DNA of 28,108 nucleotides from AWTP1-13 sp035714005 (lineage in GTDB: Bacteria; Pseudomonadota; Alphaproteobacteria; Rhizobiales; Hyphomicrobiaceae): NCBI GenBank assembly GCA_035714005.1, contig DASTMQ010000480.1, positions 1 to 28,108 on the forward strand, in the 5' to 3' direction. This document shows positions 1-9,018 of the stretch, in pieces. The notes beneath the pieces are model-generated. The model was not told the DNA's origin, did no database searches, and was given only the letters and a program-made list of their open reading frames with translations. Each line of letters begins with the position of its first letter. The first letter of the stretch is position 1. A program made the position numbers and the translations under genes.

Positions 1-72
1 GGTCGCGCGCAATTGGTCGAGATCCGGCTATCCTCGCCGCGCCGAGGCTCAGGGCCTTTACCGGCCCCGCGT

Positions 73-513
73 TTAAAAGCTGACGCACGATAGGCCGTCT
101 GCGCGTAGCACGCTCTCCTGCGCGAAGCGCGCCTTGTAGGCGGTGCGGATCGCCTCGATCTTGGCCTCGTTGGCGGTCGCGCGCGCCACCCAGATCAGCA
201 AGAGGCGCGATCCCTCCTTTCGTAGGCCATCCCCGCTGCGCCACTGGCCGTAACCCGTCAGCACCGTCAATCCATCGGGAAAGCGCGGCGTTACCTCGCC
301 ATCGAGGAAGCCTTGCCATTCCACCTCGCCGACCGCGGCAGCGCCCTTGCGACCGGTGCCGAACAAAAGCTCGAAGCGTGCCATCTGCGCCGTGCCGGGT
401 CGACACGTCGATGCGCCTTCGCCGGGCGGCACGGCCCGCCAGGCGGTGAGCGTGCCGGCGCCAATGGCGAGGCCGCCCAGCGCCGCCAGCAGCAGTCTGG
501 CATTTTCTGTCAT
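73..513 (-). CDS. DUF3574 family membrane-anchored or secreted protein
   Basis: A 146-residue protein. The first 24 residues form one hydrophobic segment (LLLAALGGLAIGAGTL), which reads as an uncleaved anchor or a signal sequence. The body carries the pattern FELLFG ... VEWQGFLDGEVTPRFPDGLTV ... GQWR, which I recognise as the DUF3574 family; its function is unknown. Two cysteines are seen in the mature part, one just after the anchor and one four residues from the C-terminus (LSCVSF), and they could form a disulfide in the periplasm (inference). I chose the ATG at 513, which sits directly before the hydrophobic segment and has a GGAAAG-like site upstream. An ATG at 546 would add 11 charged residues. 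The gene is divergent from the GST gene, with about 75 bp between the starts. Family assignment is fairly sure; role unknown. Confidence 0.75.
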   Translation of the reverse strand: MTENARLLLAALGGLAIGAGTLTAWRAVPPGEGASTCRPGTAQMARFELLFGTGRKGAAAVGEVEWQGFLDGEVTPRFPDGLTVLTGYGQWRSGDGLRKEGSRLLLIWVARATANEAKIEAIRTAYKARFAQESVLRADGLSCVSF

Positions 514-587
514 GAGCTTTCCGCTACTCGGCGCCCGGCGCCGCATGTTAAAAAAAGCGCCGCGATCGTTTGGAGGCCCTGAGCACC

Positions 588-1235
588 ATGGCGCCGTACA
601 AGCTGCATTGTTTCTGCCAGTCGGGCAATTCCTACAAGGTTGCCCTCTATCTCGAATGCGCCAAGCTCGCTTGGGAGCCGGTCTTCGTCGACTTTATGCA
701 CGGGGCCACGCGCGAGCCTAACTGGCGGGAAAGCGTGAACGAGATGGGCGAAGCTCCGGTGCTTGAGACCGCCGCCGGCAAGCTCAGCCAGTCTGGTGCC
801 ATCCTCTTCCATCTGGCCGACGTGACGGGCAAATTCGCGCCGCAAGACGCCGCGGAGCGCAACGAGGCGCTGCGCTGGATCCTATTCGACAATCACAAGT
901 TCACCAGCTATTTCGCCAGCTATCGCTTCTTGAAGGCCTTTGCGCCGCAAGCGGCCGATCCGAGCGTGCTGGCGTTCTTGCAGGGCCGGTTCGATACGGC
1001 GGCGGGCATCCTCGACAAGCATTTGGCGGCCGGCAAATTTGTGCTGGGCGACAGGCCGACCATCGCCGACTTTTCCATCGCGGGCTACCTGTTTTATCCG
1101 CTAGCCGAACACGGCTACGATTGGGCCAAGAGCCACCCAAGCATCCATGTCTGGTGCGAGCGCATGCGCGCGCTCCCCGGTTGGAAGGATCCCTATGACC
1201 TTATGCCCGGCGAGCGCATCAAGCCATTGAGATAG
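588..1235 (+). CDS. Glutathione S-transferase family protein
   Basis: A 215-residue cytosolic GST-fold protein. The thioredoxin-like N-terminal domain (about residues 1-80) includes CQSGNSYKVALYLE, where the catalytic Ser/Cys of the family lies. It also has the cis-proline loop EAPVLE and the glutathione-binding QSGAI motif. The helical C-terminal domain has the N-capping signature LGDRPTIADFSIAGY, diagnostic for GSTs. The likely role is conjugation to, or reduction with, glutathione; the substrate cannot be told from sequence. The start is the ATG at 588, which has TGGAGG at 571-576 upstream; an in-frame TTG at 570 would overlap this site. It is followed after 2 bp by the nitronate monooxygenase gene, so the two are probably cotranscribed and may act together in detoxifying electrophilic or nitro compounds (inference). 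Confidence 0.85.
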   Translation: MAPYKLHCFCQSGNSYKVALYLECAKLAWEPVFVDFMHGATREPNWRESVNEMGEAPVLETAAGKLSQSGAILFHLADVTGKFAPQDAAERNEALRWILFDNHKFTSYFASYRFLKAFAPQAADPSVLAFLQGRFDTAAGILDKHLAAGKFVLGDRPTIADFSIAGYLFYPLAEHGYDWAKSHPSIHVWCERMRALPGWKDPYDLMPGERIKPLR

Positions 1236-1237
1236 GG

Positions 1238-2221
1238 ATGGCGCAGGTGCCCATTTCGACCCGACTGACCGAAAGGTTGCAGATCAGGCATCCGGTGATC
1301 TGTGCACCGATGGATAACATCGCCGGCGGCAAGCTCGCGGCGGCGGTGTCGAGTGCCGGCGTGCTCGGTGGCGGCTACTGCGACGAGGAGGCCTGGTTTG
1401 AACGCGAGTTCGGCGCTGCCGGCAACCAACGGATCGGCTGCGGCTTCATCACCTGGGCGTTGCGCCGCAAGCCTGAGCTTTTCGAGGCCGTGCTGGTCCG
1501 CAAGCCCGCGGCGATCTTTCTTTCGTTCGATGACCCCGAGCCCTTCGCCAGCCGTGCCAGGGCGGCGGGTATTGATGTTTTTTGTCAGCTGCAAACGCGC
1601 GCCGACGCCGAGCGTGCGCTCGATTGCGGGGCCGACGTCATCGTCGCCCAGGGCACGGAGGCTGGCGGCCACGGTGGCTCGCGCGCGACCTTCACGCTGG
1701 TGCCCGAAATCGCCGACCTGATCGCCAAGCGCGCGCCGGGCACCTTGCTGTGTGCGGCCGGCGGCATCGCCGACGCTAGAGGATTGGCCGCGGCGCTGAT
1801 GCTGGGAGCCGACGGGGTGGTGGTCGGCACGCGTTTTTGGGCCTGCGAGGAAGCTTTGGTCCCCGCGCCTCTTAAGCTCGCCGCCTTAGCCGCGGCTGGC
1901 GATGATACGGTGCGCCAGCGCCTATTCGACATCGTGCGTCAACGCGCCTGGCCAAGCCGCTACACCGGCCGCGTTTTGCACAATGACTTCGTGCGCGAAT
2001 GGCTTGGCCGCGAGCAGGAGCTTGCGGCCGACACATTCCAGCGCGAGCGCTATCGGGCCGCCGCGAAGGCGGCCGACCCGCAGATTGCCGCTACCATCGT
2101 CGGCGAGGCGATCGGCCTCATCAAGAGCATCGAACCGGCCGGCGTGATCCTGGAACGCATGGTCGCGCAGGCCGAGCGCCTTTTGGCCAGGGGACCGGTG
2201 ATCGCCGCTGCGAGCCCATGA
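1238..2221 (+). CDS. Nitronate monooxygenase (2-nitropropane dioxygenase family, FMN)
   Basis: A 327-residue TIM-barrel flavoprotein of the NMO/NPD family, which oxidises alkyl nitronates such as propionate-3-nitronate using FMN and O2. The N-terminal FMN loop is seen as APMDNIAGGKLAAAVSSAG. The family signature GTEAGGHGG places the likely catalytic base at His145, and phosphate-binding glycines follow in LCAAGGIAD and GADGVVVGTRFWA. The C-terminal part (TVRQRLFDIVRQRAWP ... YTGRVLHNDF) is also typical. The ATG lies 2 bp after the GST stop without a strong ribosome-binding site, so translational coupling is likely. Related family members include enoyl-ACP reductase FabK-like proteins, but the HGG motif and C-terminal region favour NMO. 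The physiological substrate is not known. Confidence 0.85.
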   Translation: MAQVPISTRLTERLQIRHPVICAPMDNIAGGKLAAAVSSAGVLGGGYCDEEAWFEREFGAAGNQRIGCGFITWALRRKPELFEAVLVRKPAAIFLSFDDPEPFASRARAAGIDVFCQLQTRADAERALDCGADVIVAQGTEAGGHGGSRATFTLVPEIADLIAKRAPGTLLCAAGGIADARGLAAALMLGADGVVVGTRFWACEEALVPAPLKLAALAAAGDDTVRQRLFDIVRQRAWPSRYTGRVLHNDFVREWLGREQELAADTFQRERYRAAAKAADPQIAATIVGEAIGLIKSIEPAGVILERMVAQAERLLARGPVIAAASP

Positions 2222-2405
2222 CCGACATTGCGATCTGCGGGCCTGCCGAGGCCGCGAGCTGAGCATGCCGAGGCGCATGACGGCTGTCGGCTCGTTCCTG
2301 TTCTGCTGGCGAGCTCGCTTGCTGGCTTCACTTCGACGCTGCCGCGAGTTTCTGGACGACCGCCGCGCGCTCAAAGGCAGCCAACCTGTTTGAGAGGCTT
2401 TGAAC

Positions 2406-3554
2406 ATGGACTTCATCCTTAACGAGGAGCAGGCCGCAATACGCGAGACGGCGCTCGCCTTCGCTTCCGAGCGCATCGCTCCCTATGCGGCCGCGTGGGA
2501 CGAAAACTGCCATTTTCCCGTCGACGTCATTCGTGAGCTTGCCGCCCTCGGCATGGCCACCATCTACGTGCCGGAATCCAAAGGCGGCTCCGGGCTATCG
2601 CGCCTTGATGGCGCCCTGATCATGGAGGCCCTGGCCTACGGCTGTCCCGCCATCTCCGGCTACGTTTCCATTCACAATATGGTGGCCTGGATGGTTGCGA
2701 GTTATGCCTCCGAGGCTCAGGTTGCCGCCTGGATGCCCAAGCTTGCCTCGATGCAATGGCTATCGAGCTATTGCCTGACCGAGCCTGGTGCCGGCTCCGA
2801 TGCCGCGGCCCTTAAGACCTCGGCCAGGCTTAGTGGCGACCACTACCTGCTCAACGGCAGCAAGCAGTTCATCTCTGGCGCCGGGGCGAGCGACTTTTAC
2901 TTTGTCTTTGCCCGCACCAGCGAAGACGGTGCCCACGGCATCTCGGCCTTCGCCGTGCTGAAGGACACCCCCGGGCTTTCCTTTGGCGCCAATGAAAAAA
3001 AAATGGGTTGGAACGCGCAGCCTACCCGCCAGGTGATCTTCGACAACTGCAAGGTGCCGGTCGCCAACCTGGTCGGCGAGCCGGGCCGCGGCTTTCGCTT
3101 CGCCATGAGCGGTCTCGACGGCGGGCGCATCAACATCGCCGCCTGCTCGCTGGGTGCGGCCTGGATGGCCTTGGATAAGGCACGTGACTACATGCTCGAG
3201 CGCGGCGCTTTCGGGCAACCGCTCGCCGACTTTCAGGCGCTGCAGTTCAAGATCGCCGACATGGCGACGGAACTGGAGGCCGCCCGGCTGATGACTTATC
3301 GCGCTGCCGAAGCACTCGATCGAGCCGATCCACAGGCCTCCATGTACTCGGCAATGGCCAAGCGCCTGGCCACGGACATCGGCTTCCAGGTGTGCAACGA
3401 GGCCCTGCAAATTCACGGCGGCTACGGCTATCTCAAGGATTATGGGCTCGAAAAGCTCGTGCGCGATCTCAGGGTGCACCAAATCCTGGAGGGTACCAAC
3501 GAGATCATGCGCGTGGTGATTTCGCGCAAGCTCTTGGGTGGCAACCGCGGGTGA
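2406..3554 (+). CDS. Acyl-CoA dehydrogenase, isobutyryl-CoA dehydrogenase-like
   Basis: A 382-residue FAD-dependent acyl-CoA dehydrogenase of full family length. Signature 1 is CLTEPGAGSD at residues 123-132. The C-terminal signature includes IHGGYGYLKDYGLEK at about 336-350, followed by RDLRVHQILEGTNEIMR, in which Glu362 occupies the usual catalytic-base position. The end (ISRKLLGGNRG) and the HGGYGYLKDY stretch resemble ACAD8/isobutyryl-CoA dehydrogenase of valine degradation, although short-chain or 2-methylacyl-CoA dehydrogenases cannot be excluded. Electrons would pass to ETF. The ATG at 2406 has GAGAGG 8 bp upstream; an in-frame TTG at 2400 is less likely. The last codons overlap the start of the exporter gene. 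The 184 bp upstream shows no clear promoter. Family certain; substrate inferred from motif resemblance. Confidence 0.88.
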   Translation: MDFILNEEQAAIRETALAFASERIAPYAAAWDENCHFPVDVIRELAALGMATIYVPESKGGSGLSRLDGALIMEALAYGCPAISGYVSIHNMVAWMVASYASEAQVAAWMPKLASMQWLSSYCLTEPGAGSDAAALKTSARLSGDHYLLNGSKQFISGAGASDFYFVFARTSEDGAHGISAFAVLKDTPGLSFGANEKKMGWNAQPTRQVIFDNCKVPVANLVGEPGRGFRFAMSGLDGGRINIAACSLGAAWMALDKARDYMLERGAFGQPLADFQALQFKIADMATELEAARLMTYRAAEALDRADPQASMYSAMAKRLATDIGFQVCNEALQIHGGYGYLKDYGLEKLVRDLRVHQILEGTNEIMRVVISRKLLGGNRG

Positions 3555-4474
3555 CAGGGGAGCGCAGGTCAAAGCCGTCGGCGTCCGGCGGGCCTTTGAG
3601 CCGCGAGCGCCAAGCGCTCCTGCTTGGCCTGCTCGGCGTCTCAATCTTCGGGCTGACCTTGCCGGCAACGCGCCTTGCCGTCGCCGATTTCGATCCCTTG
3701 TTCGTGACGCTTGGGCGCTCGCTGGTGGCGGCCGCTCTCGCCAGTTTCACCCTTTTGTGGGCGCGCCCGCAACCGCCGGCGCGCCGCGACTGGCCGCGCC
3801 TTGCCGCTTTTGCCCTGTTTTCCATCATCGGCTTTCCCCTGCTGATGGCGATTGCAATGCAATACGCGCCGGCCAGCCATGGAGCCGTGGTATTGGCAGT
3901 GCTGCCGCTGCTGACGGCGATGGGCGGTGCACTCATCGCCGGCGAGCGCCCCTCGGCGGGCTTTTGGGCCTGCGGCCTGGCCGGGACCGGCAGCGTTCTG
4001 TGCTACTCGCTGCTCGCGGGCAGCGCCTCCGGCGATCTGCAGTGGGCCGATCTTTTGCTGGCCGCCTCGGCCATCTCGGCGGCTCTGGCCTACGCCCTTG
4101 GCGGCGAAATGGCGAGGCGCATCGGGGGCTGGGAGGTGATTTGCTGGGCCCTGGTGGCCTCCGCGCCGGCGCTGTTGGTGAGCCTCCTGCTGTTTGCTTG
4201 GCCGAGCAACTGGAACGCGCATGCTTCGGCCTGGGCCGGATTTTTGTATGTATCCGTGTTCAGCATGTTTCTGGGCTTCTTTGCCTGGAACAAGGGTCTT
4301 GCGCTCGGCGGCATCGCCAAGGTCGGCCAGATTCAACTGCTGCAACCCTTCGTGGCACTTGCCGCCTCCGCCGCCCTGCTCGGCGAGGCGGTGGGCTGGC
4401 TCGAAATTGCCTTTGCCAGCCTGGTGGTCGGCATCGTTGCCTTGGGCTGGCGCATGCGGGTTGCGCGGCGCTAG
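3551..4474 (+). CDS. EamA/DMT-family transporter
   Basis: A 307-residue inner-membrane protein with about ten hydrophobic segments arranged as two EamA repeats, the drug/metabolite transporter architecture. The first repeat opens with LLLGLLGVSIFGLTLPATRL and contains FFxIIGFPLLMAIAMQYAP-like helices; the second ends near LLGEAVGWLEIAFASLVVG, the usual position of the conserved ExxxxxxxxG segment. Members export amino acids, metabolites or drugs; the substrate is not predictable. I chose the GTG at 3551, which overlaps the acyl-CoA dehydrogenase stop (GTGA), implying translational coupling. It leaves a 20-residue polar N-terminus before the first helix; a TTG near 3595 is a weaker alternative. 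Coupling to the dehydrogenase suggests a linked role, but this is only context. Confidence 0.8.
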   Translation: MTGERRSKPSASGGPLSRERQALLLGLLGVSIFGLTLPATRLAVADFDPLFVTLGRSLVAAALASFTLLWARPQPPARRDWPRLAAFALFSIIGFPLLMAIAMQYAPASHGAVVLAVLPLLTAMGGALIAGERPSAGFWACGLAGTGSVLCYSLLAGSASGDLQWADLLLAASAISAALAYALGGEMARRIGGWEVICWALVASAPALLVSLLLFAWPSNWNAHASAWAGFLYVSVFSMFLGFFAWNKGLALGGIAKVGQIQLLQPFVALAASAALLGEAVGWLEIAFASLVVGIVALGWRMRVARR

Positions 4475-4824
4475 GCCCAAAAGCGCGGCGCCGGCATCAT
4501 CGCCAACGATTGCGGAGCCCTCGCTTTTGCCCATCTGCGGTTTTGCCCGGTGGCCGGCGCTTTGGCTGCGGCCGGTCAAGCGTGCGGGCCCCCGGGCAAG
4601 GGTCGCGGGGCTGATTTCGCAAGTGCGCAATCGGGTCTCGGCGCCGCCCCGCGACCGCAGGCGGCGGCGATTGCGCCGGTCGGTGCTCGACCCCATCTTT
4701 GCTGCAGGAAAGGCCGGGCCGGCCCAACGTTTGCGATTGGCCGCGGACTCTGCCATCACTGCTGGATCGGCATGGCCGGCGCAAGTGTTGTCGGCCCGGA
4801 GGAAGCCCGGAGCTCACACGCCAG
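4475..4824. other. 350-bp gap without a recognisable gene
   Basis: This stretch lies between the exporter stop and the oxidoreductase start. It is G+C rich. All open frames through it lack family motifs and run into the neighbouring genes out of frame. No convincing sigma70 promoter, tRNA or intrinsic terminator is visible. A GGAGGAAG block near 4798-4804 is too far (about 20 bp) from the ATG at 4825 to serve as its ribosome-binding site; GGAG at 4809-4812 is better placed. The region presumably holds the oxidoreductase promoter and leader. Confidence 0.5.
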
Positions 4825-7800
4825 ATGCCCAAACACGCTGTCAGCCTCGACGACAAATACGCCCTCGACGAAACGCATCAAATCCTGACGGGTACCCAGG
4901 CCATTGTCCGCCTGATGCTGACCCAGCGGGCGCGGGATGTGCGGGCGGGCCTGAATACCGCCGGCTACGTCACCGGCTACCGCGGCTCGCCGATCGCCTC
5001 CCTCGAGGCGGCGATGCTGCGGGCGCGCGGGATTTTGCAGTCCAACCACATCCGCTTCATGGCCGGCCTGAACGAGGATTTGGCCGCCACCGCGCTGTGG
5101 GGATCCCAGCAGGCCGAGCTGCGCGGGGAGGGCAAGTACGACGGCGTCTTTGGCGTCTGGTACGGCAAAGGCCCCGGTCTCGACCGTACCGGTGACGTCT
5201 TTCGCCACGCCAACCATGCCGGCTCTTCCAAGCATGGCGGCGTGCTGGCGCTGATGGGCGACGATCATACCTGCGAAAGCTCGACCAGCGCCCACCAGTC
5301 CGAGTTCGCCTTCGTCGACTACATGATACCGGTGCTCAATCCCGCCGGAGTGCAAGAAATTCTCGATTACGGCATCTTGGGCTTTGCGCTCTCCCGGTTT
5401 GCCGGCGTCTGGGTCGGCATCAAGTGCGTGAAGGACAATATCGAGGCCACCTCGACGGTCGATGGCCGCATCGATCGCGTCGAGGTCAAGCTTCCTGACG
5501 AATTCACGATGCCCCCGGGAGGGCTCAATATTCGCCTCGGCGACCAAGCGCTGCTGAAGGAGGCCCGCCTCCACGACTTCAAACGCGCCGCCATCCTTGC
5601 CTTTGCGCGGGCCAACAAGCTCGACCGCCTGATCACGAGTGGCGGGGTCGCGCCCAAGCTTGGGATTATCACCTGCGGCAAAAGCTATCTCGATGTGCGA
5701 CAGGCGCTTGATGAGCTTGGTATCGACGAGGTGAGGGCCAACGAGCTCGGCCTCCGGCTCTACAAAGTCGGCATGACTTGGCCGCTCGAGCCGCAGGGAA
5801 TTCTCACCTTTGCGCAAGGGCTCGACCAGATTTTGGTGGTCGAGGAGAAACGGTCGCTGATCGAGACGCAGGTTAAGGAGCAACTCTACGACCTAGCTCA
5901 CCGCCCACGCGTGCTTGGCAAAAAGGACGAAAACGAGCAGTGGCTGTTTCCGGCCAAATATGCCCTCGATCCCACCGATATCGCCATCAAATTGGGCGAG
6001 CGCTTGATTCGCTTCGGCGCCGGCGACGACATCAAGGACAAGGTTGCCGAGCTGAAGCGGCTGAGCGGCAACAAGCCGGAGACGGCGGAGGTAGCGACCC
6101 GCATTCCCTATTTTTGTCCCGGCTGTCCGCACAATTCTTCGACCGTGGTGCCGCAGGGCTCGCGTGCCTACGCCGGCATCGGCTGCCACTACATGGCGCA
6201 CTGGATGGACCGGAACACCGAAGGCTTCACCCAGATGGGAGGTGAAGGGGCCAATTGGATCGGCGAGGCGCCGTTCTCCAACACCAAGCACGTGTTCCAA
6301 AACTTGGGCGACGGCACCTACATCCATTCCGGTAGCCTGGCCATCCGCGCCGCGCGCGCCGCGGGCGTGAATATGACTTTCAAGATCCTCTACAACGATG
6401 CGGTTGCCATGACCGGTGGGCAAAGCCTGGATGGCGGCATCACGGTTGGCATGATCGTCAAGCAGGTGTTGGCGGAGGGCGTCGACAAGGTCGTGGTGGT
6501 CACCGACGAGCCGCACAAGTATCCCCATGGCGTCATCCCGCACGGGGTGCCGGTCTACCACCGCCGCGAGCTGCAGGCCCTGCAGCAGGACCTGCGCGAG
6601 GTTCCCGGCGTTTCGGTCCTCATCTACGATCAAACCTGCGCCGCGGAAAAGCGGCGCCGGCGCAAGCGCGGCCTATTCCCCGATCCCGACAAGCGCGTGT
6701 ACATCAACGCGGCCGTGTGCGAGGGCTGCGGCGACTGCGGGGTGAAGTCGAACTGCGTCGCCGTGGTGCCGTTGGAGACCCCGCTCGGCACCAAGCGCGA
6801 AATCGACCAATCCGCCTGCAATAAGGATTTTTCCTGCCTCAACGGCTTTTGCCCAAGCCTGGTGACCGTGCATGGCGCCAAGGTGCGCAAGGCCGACAAG
6901 ACCAAGGTCAGTGACGGTGGTGTCGCGCAGATGTTGGCCGGCCTGCCCGAGCCGCGGCTGCCGGCGCTCGACCGGCCCTACACCATGCTCGTGACCGGGG
7001 TCGGGGGCACCGGGGTGGTGACGCTGTCGGCCGTGTTGGGCCAGGCAGCGCATCTGGAAGGCAAGGGCTTCGGCGCCATCGACATGACGGGTCTCGCCCA
7101 AAAAGGCGGCGCCGTGGCCTGTCACATGCGCGTCGCCCGCGACGTTGGCCAGATTCATGCCATCCGCGCCGGCGTCGCCGGCGCCGATCTCATCTTGGGT
7201 TGCGACCTTATCGTGACCGCCTCCAACAAGGTGCTCGAAACCATCAAACCGGACCACACGGCGGTGGTCTACTCAGATTACGAAATGACGACGGCCGACT
7301 TTACCCGCAATGCCAACTTGAAGGTGCCCGGCGCGGCGCTGCGGCACGCCATTGAGGCGCGCGCGGGCAAGGCGCCGGTGCATGGCATTGATGCGCACAC
7401 CTTGGCGGTGAAGTTGTTCGGGGATTCCATCGCCGCCAACATGTTCCTGCTCGGCTATGCCTATCAGCTCGGACAGGTGCCGATCGGGGCCAAGGCCATT
7501 GAGCAGGCGATCGAGCTCAACGGTGCGGCGGTTGAGATGAGCCGGAACGCCTTTCGCTGCGGCAGGTTGGCCGCACACGAGCCGGCGGCGCTGGGGCGGG
7601 TTTTAGGCCCGTCCACTCTCGCCAAGCCCAAGCCACAATCGCTCGATGACCTGATTGCCTATCGCGCCGACCTGCTCGGCCGCTACCAGGACCAGGCGCT
7701 GGCCGATCGCTATCGGCAGCGGGTTGCGAAAATCGCCGACCTCGAGCGCGGTCTGGCGCCCGGACTGAGCGGGCTCACGGCGGCCGTCGCCCGCGGTTAT

Positions 7801-8301
7801 CACAAGCTGCTCGCTTACAAGGACGAGTACGAAGTCGCGCGCCTGTTCACGGACGCTCAATTCGAGAAAGCCCTGTCCGAGCAATTCGAGACGCACGGCA
7901 AGCTCTCCTTCCATCTGGCGCCCCCGCTGCTGGCGCGCCACGACAAAGCGACCGGCGAGCCGCGCAAGATCGAGTTCGGCCGCTGGATGCTGCCGGTATT
8001 CCGGCTGTTGGCGAAGGGTAAGCGGCTGCGCGGCACCGCCTGGGATCCGTTCGGATATACGCAGGAGCGCAAGCTCGAACGCCAGATGATCGCGGACTAC
8101 GAAAGCCTGCTCGATGAGCTGAGCCAGCGCCTGTCGCCACAAACCCACGCCACCGCCACCCGGCTGGCGTCGCTGCCCCTCGAGATCAAGGGTTTTGGCC
8201 ACGTCAAGCTGCGCAACTATAAGACGGTCAAAGCCCGGGAGGTGGCCTTGCTGGCGCAACTGCGCAATCCCGCCGCGGCGGCATTGAAGGCGGCCGAGTA
8301 G
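4825..8301 (+). CDS. Indolepyruvate:ferredoxin oxidoreductase, fused single-chain form
   Basis: A 1158-residue protein of the length usual for the fused IorA-IorB type found in aerobic proteobacteria. It oxidatively decarboxylates aryl- (and possibly branched-chain) 2-oxo acids to acyl-CoA. Domain order: an N-terminal thiamine-pyrophosphate-type domain with TGYRGSP near residue 50; a TPP/Mg-binding domain with GDGTYIHSG at 495-503 followed by NDAVAMTGGQ; a ferredoxin-like Fe-S segment with CEGCGDC from Cys632 and CNKDFSCLNGFC at 665-676; a gamma-type domain starting with TGVGGTGVVT at about 723; and a C-terminal extension resembling DUF6537 (about 930-1150). The ATG at 4825 begins MPKHAVSLDDKY, the normal start of the family. 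The electron acceptor gene is not in the window. It converges on the LIV transporter with 6 bp between stops. Confidence 0.93.
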   Translation: MPKHAVSLDDKYALDETHQILTGTQAIVRLMLTQRARDVRAGLNTAGYVTGYRGSPIASLEAAMLRARGILQSNHIRFMAGLNEDLAATALWGSQQAELRGEGKYDGVFGVWYGKGPGLDRTGDVFRHANHAGSSKHGGVLALMGDDHTCESSTSAHQSEFAFVDYMIPVLNPAGVQEILDYGILGFALSRFAGVWVGIKCVKDNIEATSTVDGRIDRVEVKLPDEFTMPPGGLNIRLGDQALLKEARLHDFKRAAILAFARANKLDRLITSGGVAPKLGIITCGKSYLDVRQALDELGIDEVRANELGLRLYKVGMTWPLEPQGILTFAQGLDQILVVEEKRSLIETQVKEQLYDLAHRPRVLGKKDENEQWLFPAKYALDPTDIAIKLGERLIRFGAGDDIKDKVAELKRLSGNKPETAEVATRIPYFCPGCPHNSSTVVPQGSRAYAGIGCHYMAHWMDRNTEGFTQMGGEGANWIGEAPFSNTKHVFQNLGDGTYIHSGSLAIRAARAAGVNMTFKILYNDAVAMTGGQSLDGGITVGMIVKQVLAEGVDKVVVVTDEPHKYPHGVIPHGVPVYHRRELQALQQDLREVPGVSVLIYDQTCAAEKRRRRKRGLFPDPDKRVYINAAVCEGCGDCGVKSNCVAVVPLETPLGTKREIDQSACNKDFSCLNGFCPSLVTVHGAKVRKADKTKVSDGGVAQMLAGLPEPRLPALDRPYTMLVTGVGGTGVVTLSAVLGQAAHLEGKGFGAIDMTGLAQKGGAVACHMRVARDVGQIHAIRAGVAGADLILGCDLIVTASNKVLETIKPDHTAVVYSDYEMTTADFTRNANLKVPGAALRHAIEARAGKAPVHGIDAHTLAVKLFGDSIAANMFLLGYAYQLGQVPIGAKAIEQAIELNGAAVEMSRNAFRCGRLAAHEPAALGRVLGPSTLAKPKPQSLDDLIAYRADLLGRYQDQALADRYRQRVAKIADLERGLAPGLSGLTAAVARGYHKLLAYKDEYEVARLFTDAQFEKALSEQFETHGKLSFHLAPPLLARHDKATGEPRKIEFGRWMLPVFRLLAKGKRLRGTAWDPFGYTQERKLERQMIADYESLLDELSQRLSPQTHATATRLASLPLEIKGFGHVKLRNYKTVKAREVALLAQLRNPAAAALKAAE

Positions 8302-8315
8302 TTCGTACTAGCCGC
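8290..8315. terminator. Possible shared hairpin across two convergent stop codons
   Basis: GCGGC (8290-8294) pairs with GCCGC (8311-8315), and TAGT (8299-8302) pairs with ACTA (8307-8310) around a TCGT loop, leaving a CGAG bulge. The structure contains the stop codons of both the oxidoreductase and livF. There is no T-run on either side, so an intrinsic terminator role is weakly supported. Confidence 0.25.
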
Positions 8316-9018
8316 TCCCAAGATAGGCTTGCCGCACGCGGGCATCGCTGAGCAGCGCCGCGCCGGTGCCGCTGGTGACAATACGCCCGCTCTCGAGCAC
8401 GTAGGCGCGGCTCGCCAGTTTCAGCGAGGCGGCCACGTTCTGTTCGACCAGAATCACGGTGAGGCCGCGCTGGCTGATGGCGCGAATGGTCCGGAACAGA
8501 TCCTGCACCAGGGCGGGTGCCAGTCCGAGCGAAGGCTCATCGAACATAATGAGCTCCGGCTGGCCCATCAGGCAGCGGGCGATCGCCAGCATCTGCTGCT
8601 CCCCACCCGACATGGTTCCAGCCAGCTGCGTGCGACGCTCATCGAGACGCGGAAACGAGCGGTAGATCTCCTGCAAGGCTTGCCGCATGCGCCCGCGTGC
8701 CCGCGGTAAAAGCGCACCCATTTCCAGATTCTCGTGCACGCTAAGCGTCGGGAAGATTTGCCGACCCTCCGCCACCTGGCCAATGCCGAGATTGCAAATC
8801 AAATGGCTGGGCAGGCCGGTGATGTCCTGGCCGCGAAAGCGAATGCGCCCCCGGCGCGGCTTCTCCATGCCGGCGATCGTGCGGATCAGGCTCGATTTGC
8901 CGGCGCCGTTGGCCCCGACGATGGCCACCAGCTCGCCCTCCTCGGCGGCCAGTGAAACGCCATCCAGTGCTTGGGCGTCACCATAAAAGAGGTCGAGCTG
9001 CTCCAGCTGGAGAATCAC
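8308..9018 (-). CDS. livF: Branched-chain amino acid ABC transporter ATPase LivF
   Basis: A 236-residue ABC ATPase. Walker A is GANGAGKSS at 35-43, the signature is MSGGEQQ at 136-142, and Walker B ends in IMFDEPSLGLAP with Asp160 and Glu161. The H-loop lies in VILVEQNVAASL, where Gln precedes Asn at the usual switch-His region, as is typical for LivF (VEQN). It powers import together with LivG on the cytoplasmic face of LivHM. It starts with GTG at 9018, overlapping the livG stop by 4 bp (GTGA). It is the last gene of the five-gene operon and ends 6 bp from the convergent oxidoreductase gene. The transported substrate may be branched-chain amino acids, but this family also takes up amides, urea and aromatic acids. 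Confidence 0.9.
   Translation of the reverse strand: MILQLEQLDLFYGDAQALDGVSLAAEEGELVAIVGANGAGKSSLIRTIAGMEKPRRGRIRFRGQDITGLPSHLICNLGIGQVAEGRQIFPTLSVHENLEMGALLPRARGRMRQALQEIYRSFPRLDERRTQLAGTMSGGEQQMLAIARCLMGQPELIMFDEPSLGLAPALVQDLFRTIRAISQRGLTVILVEQNVAASLKLASRAYVLESGRIVTSGTGAALLSDARVRQAYLGSG

Noticed and set aside
4475..4824. Open frames in the gap before the oxidoreductase gene
   Set aside because: They are Arg/Pro/Gly-rich, out of frame with neighbours, and have no motif or ribosome-binding site.
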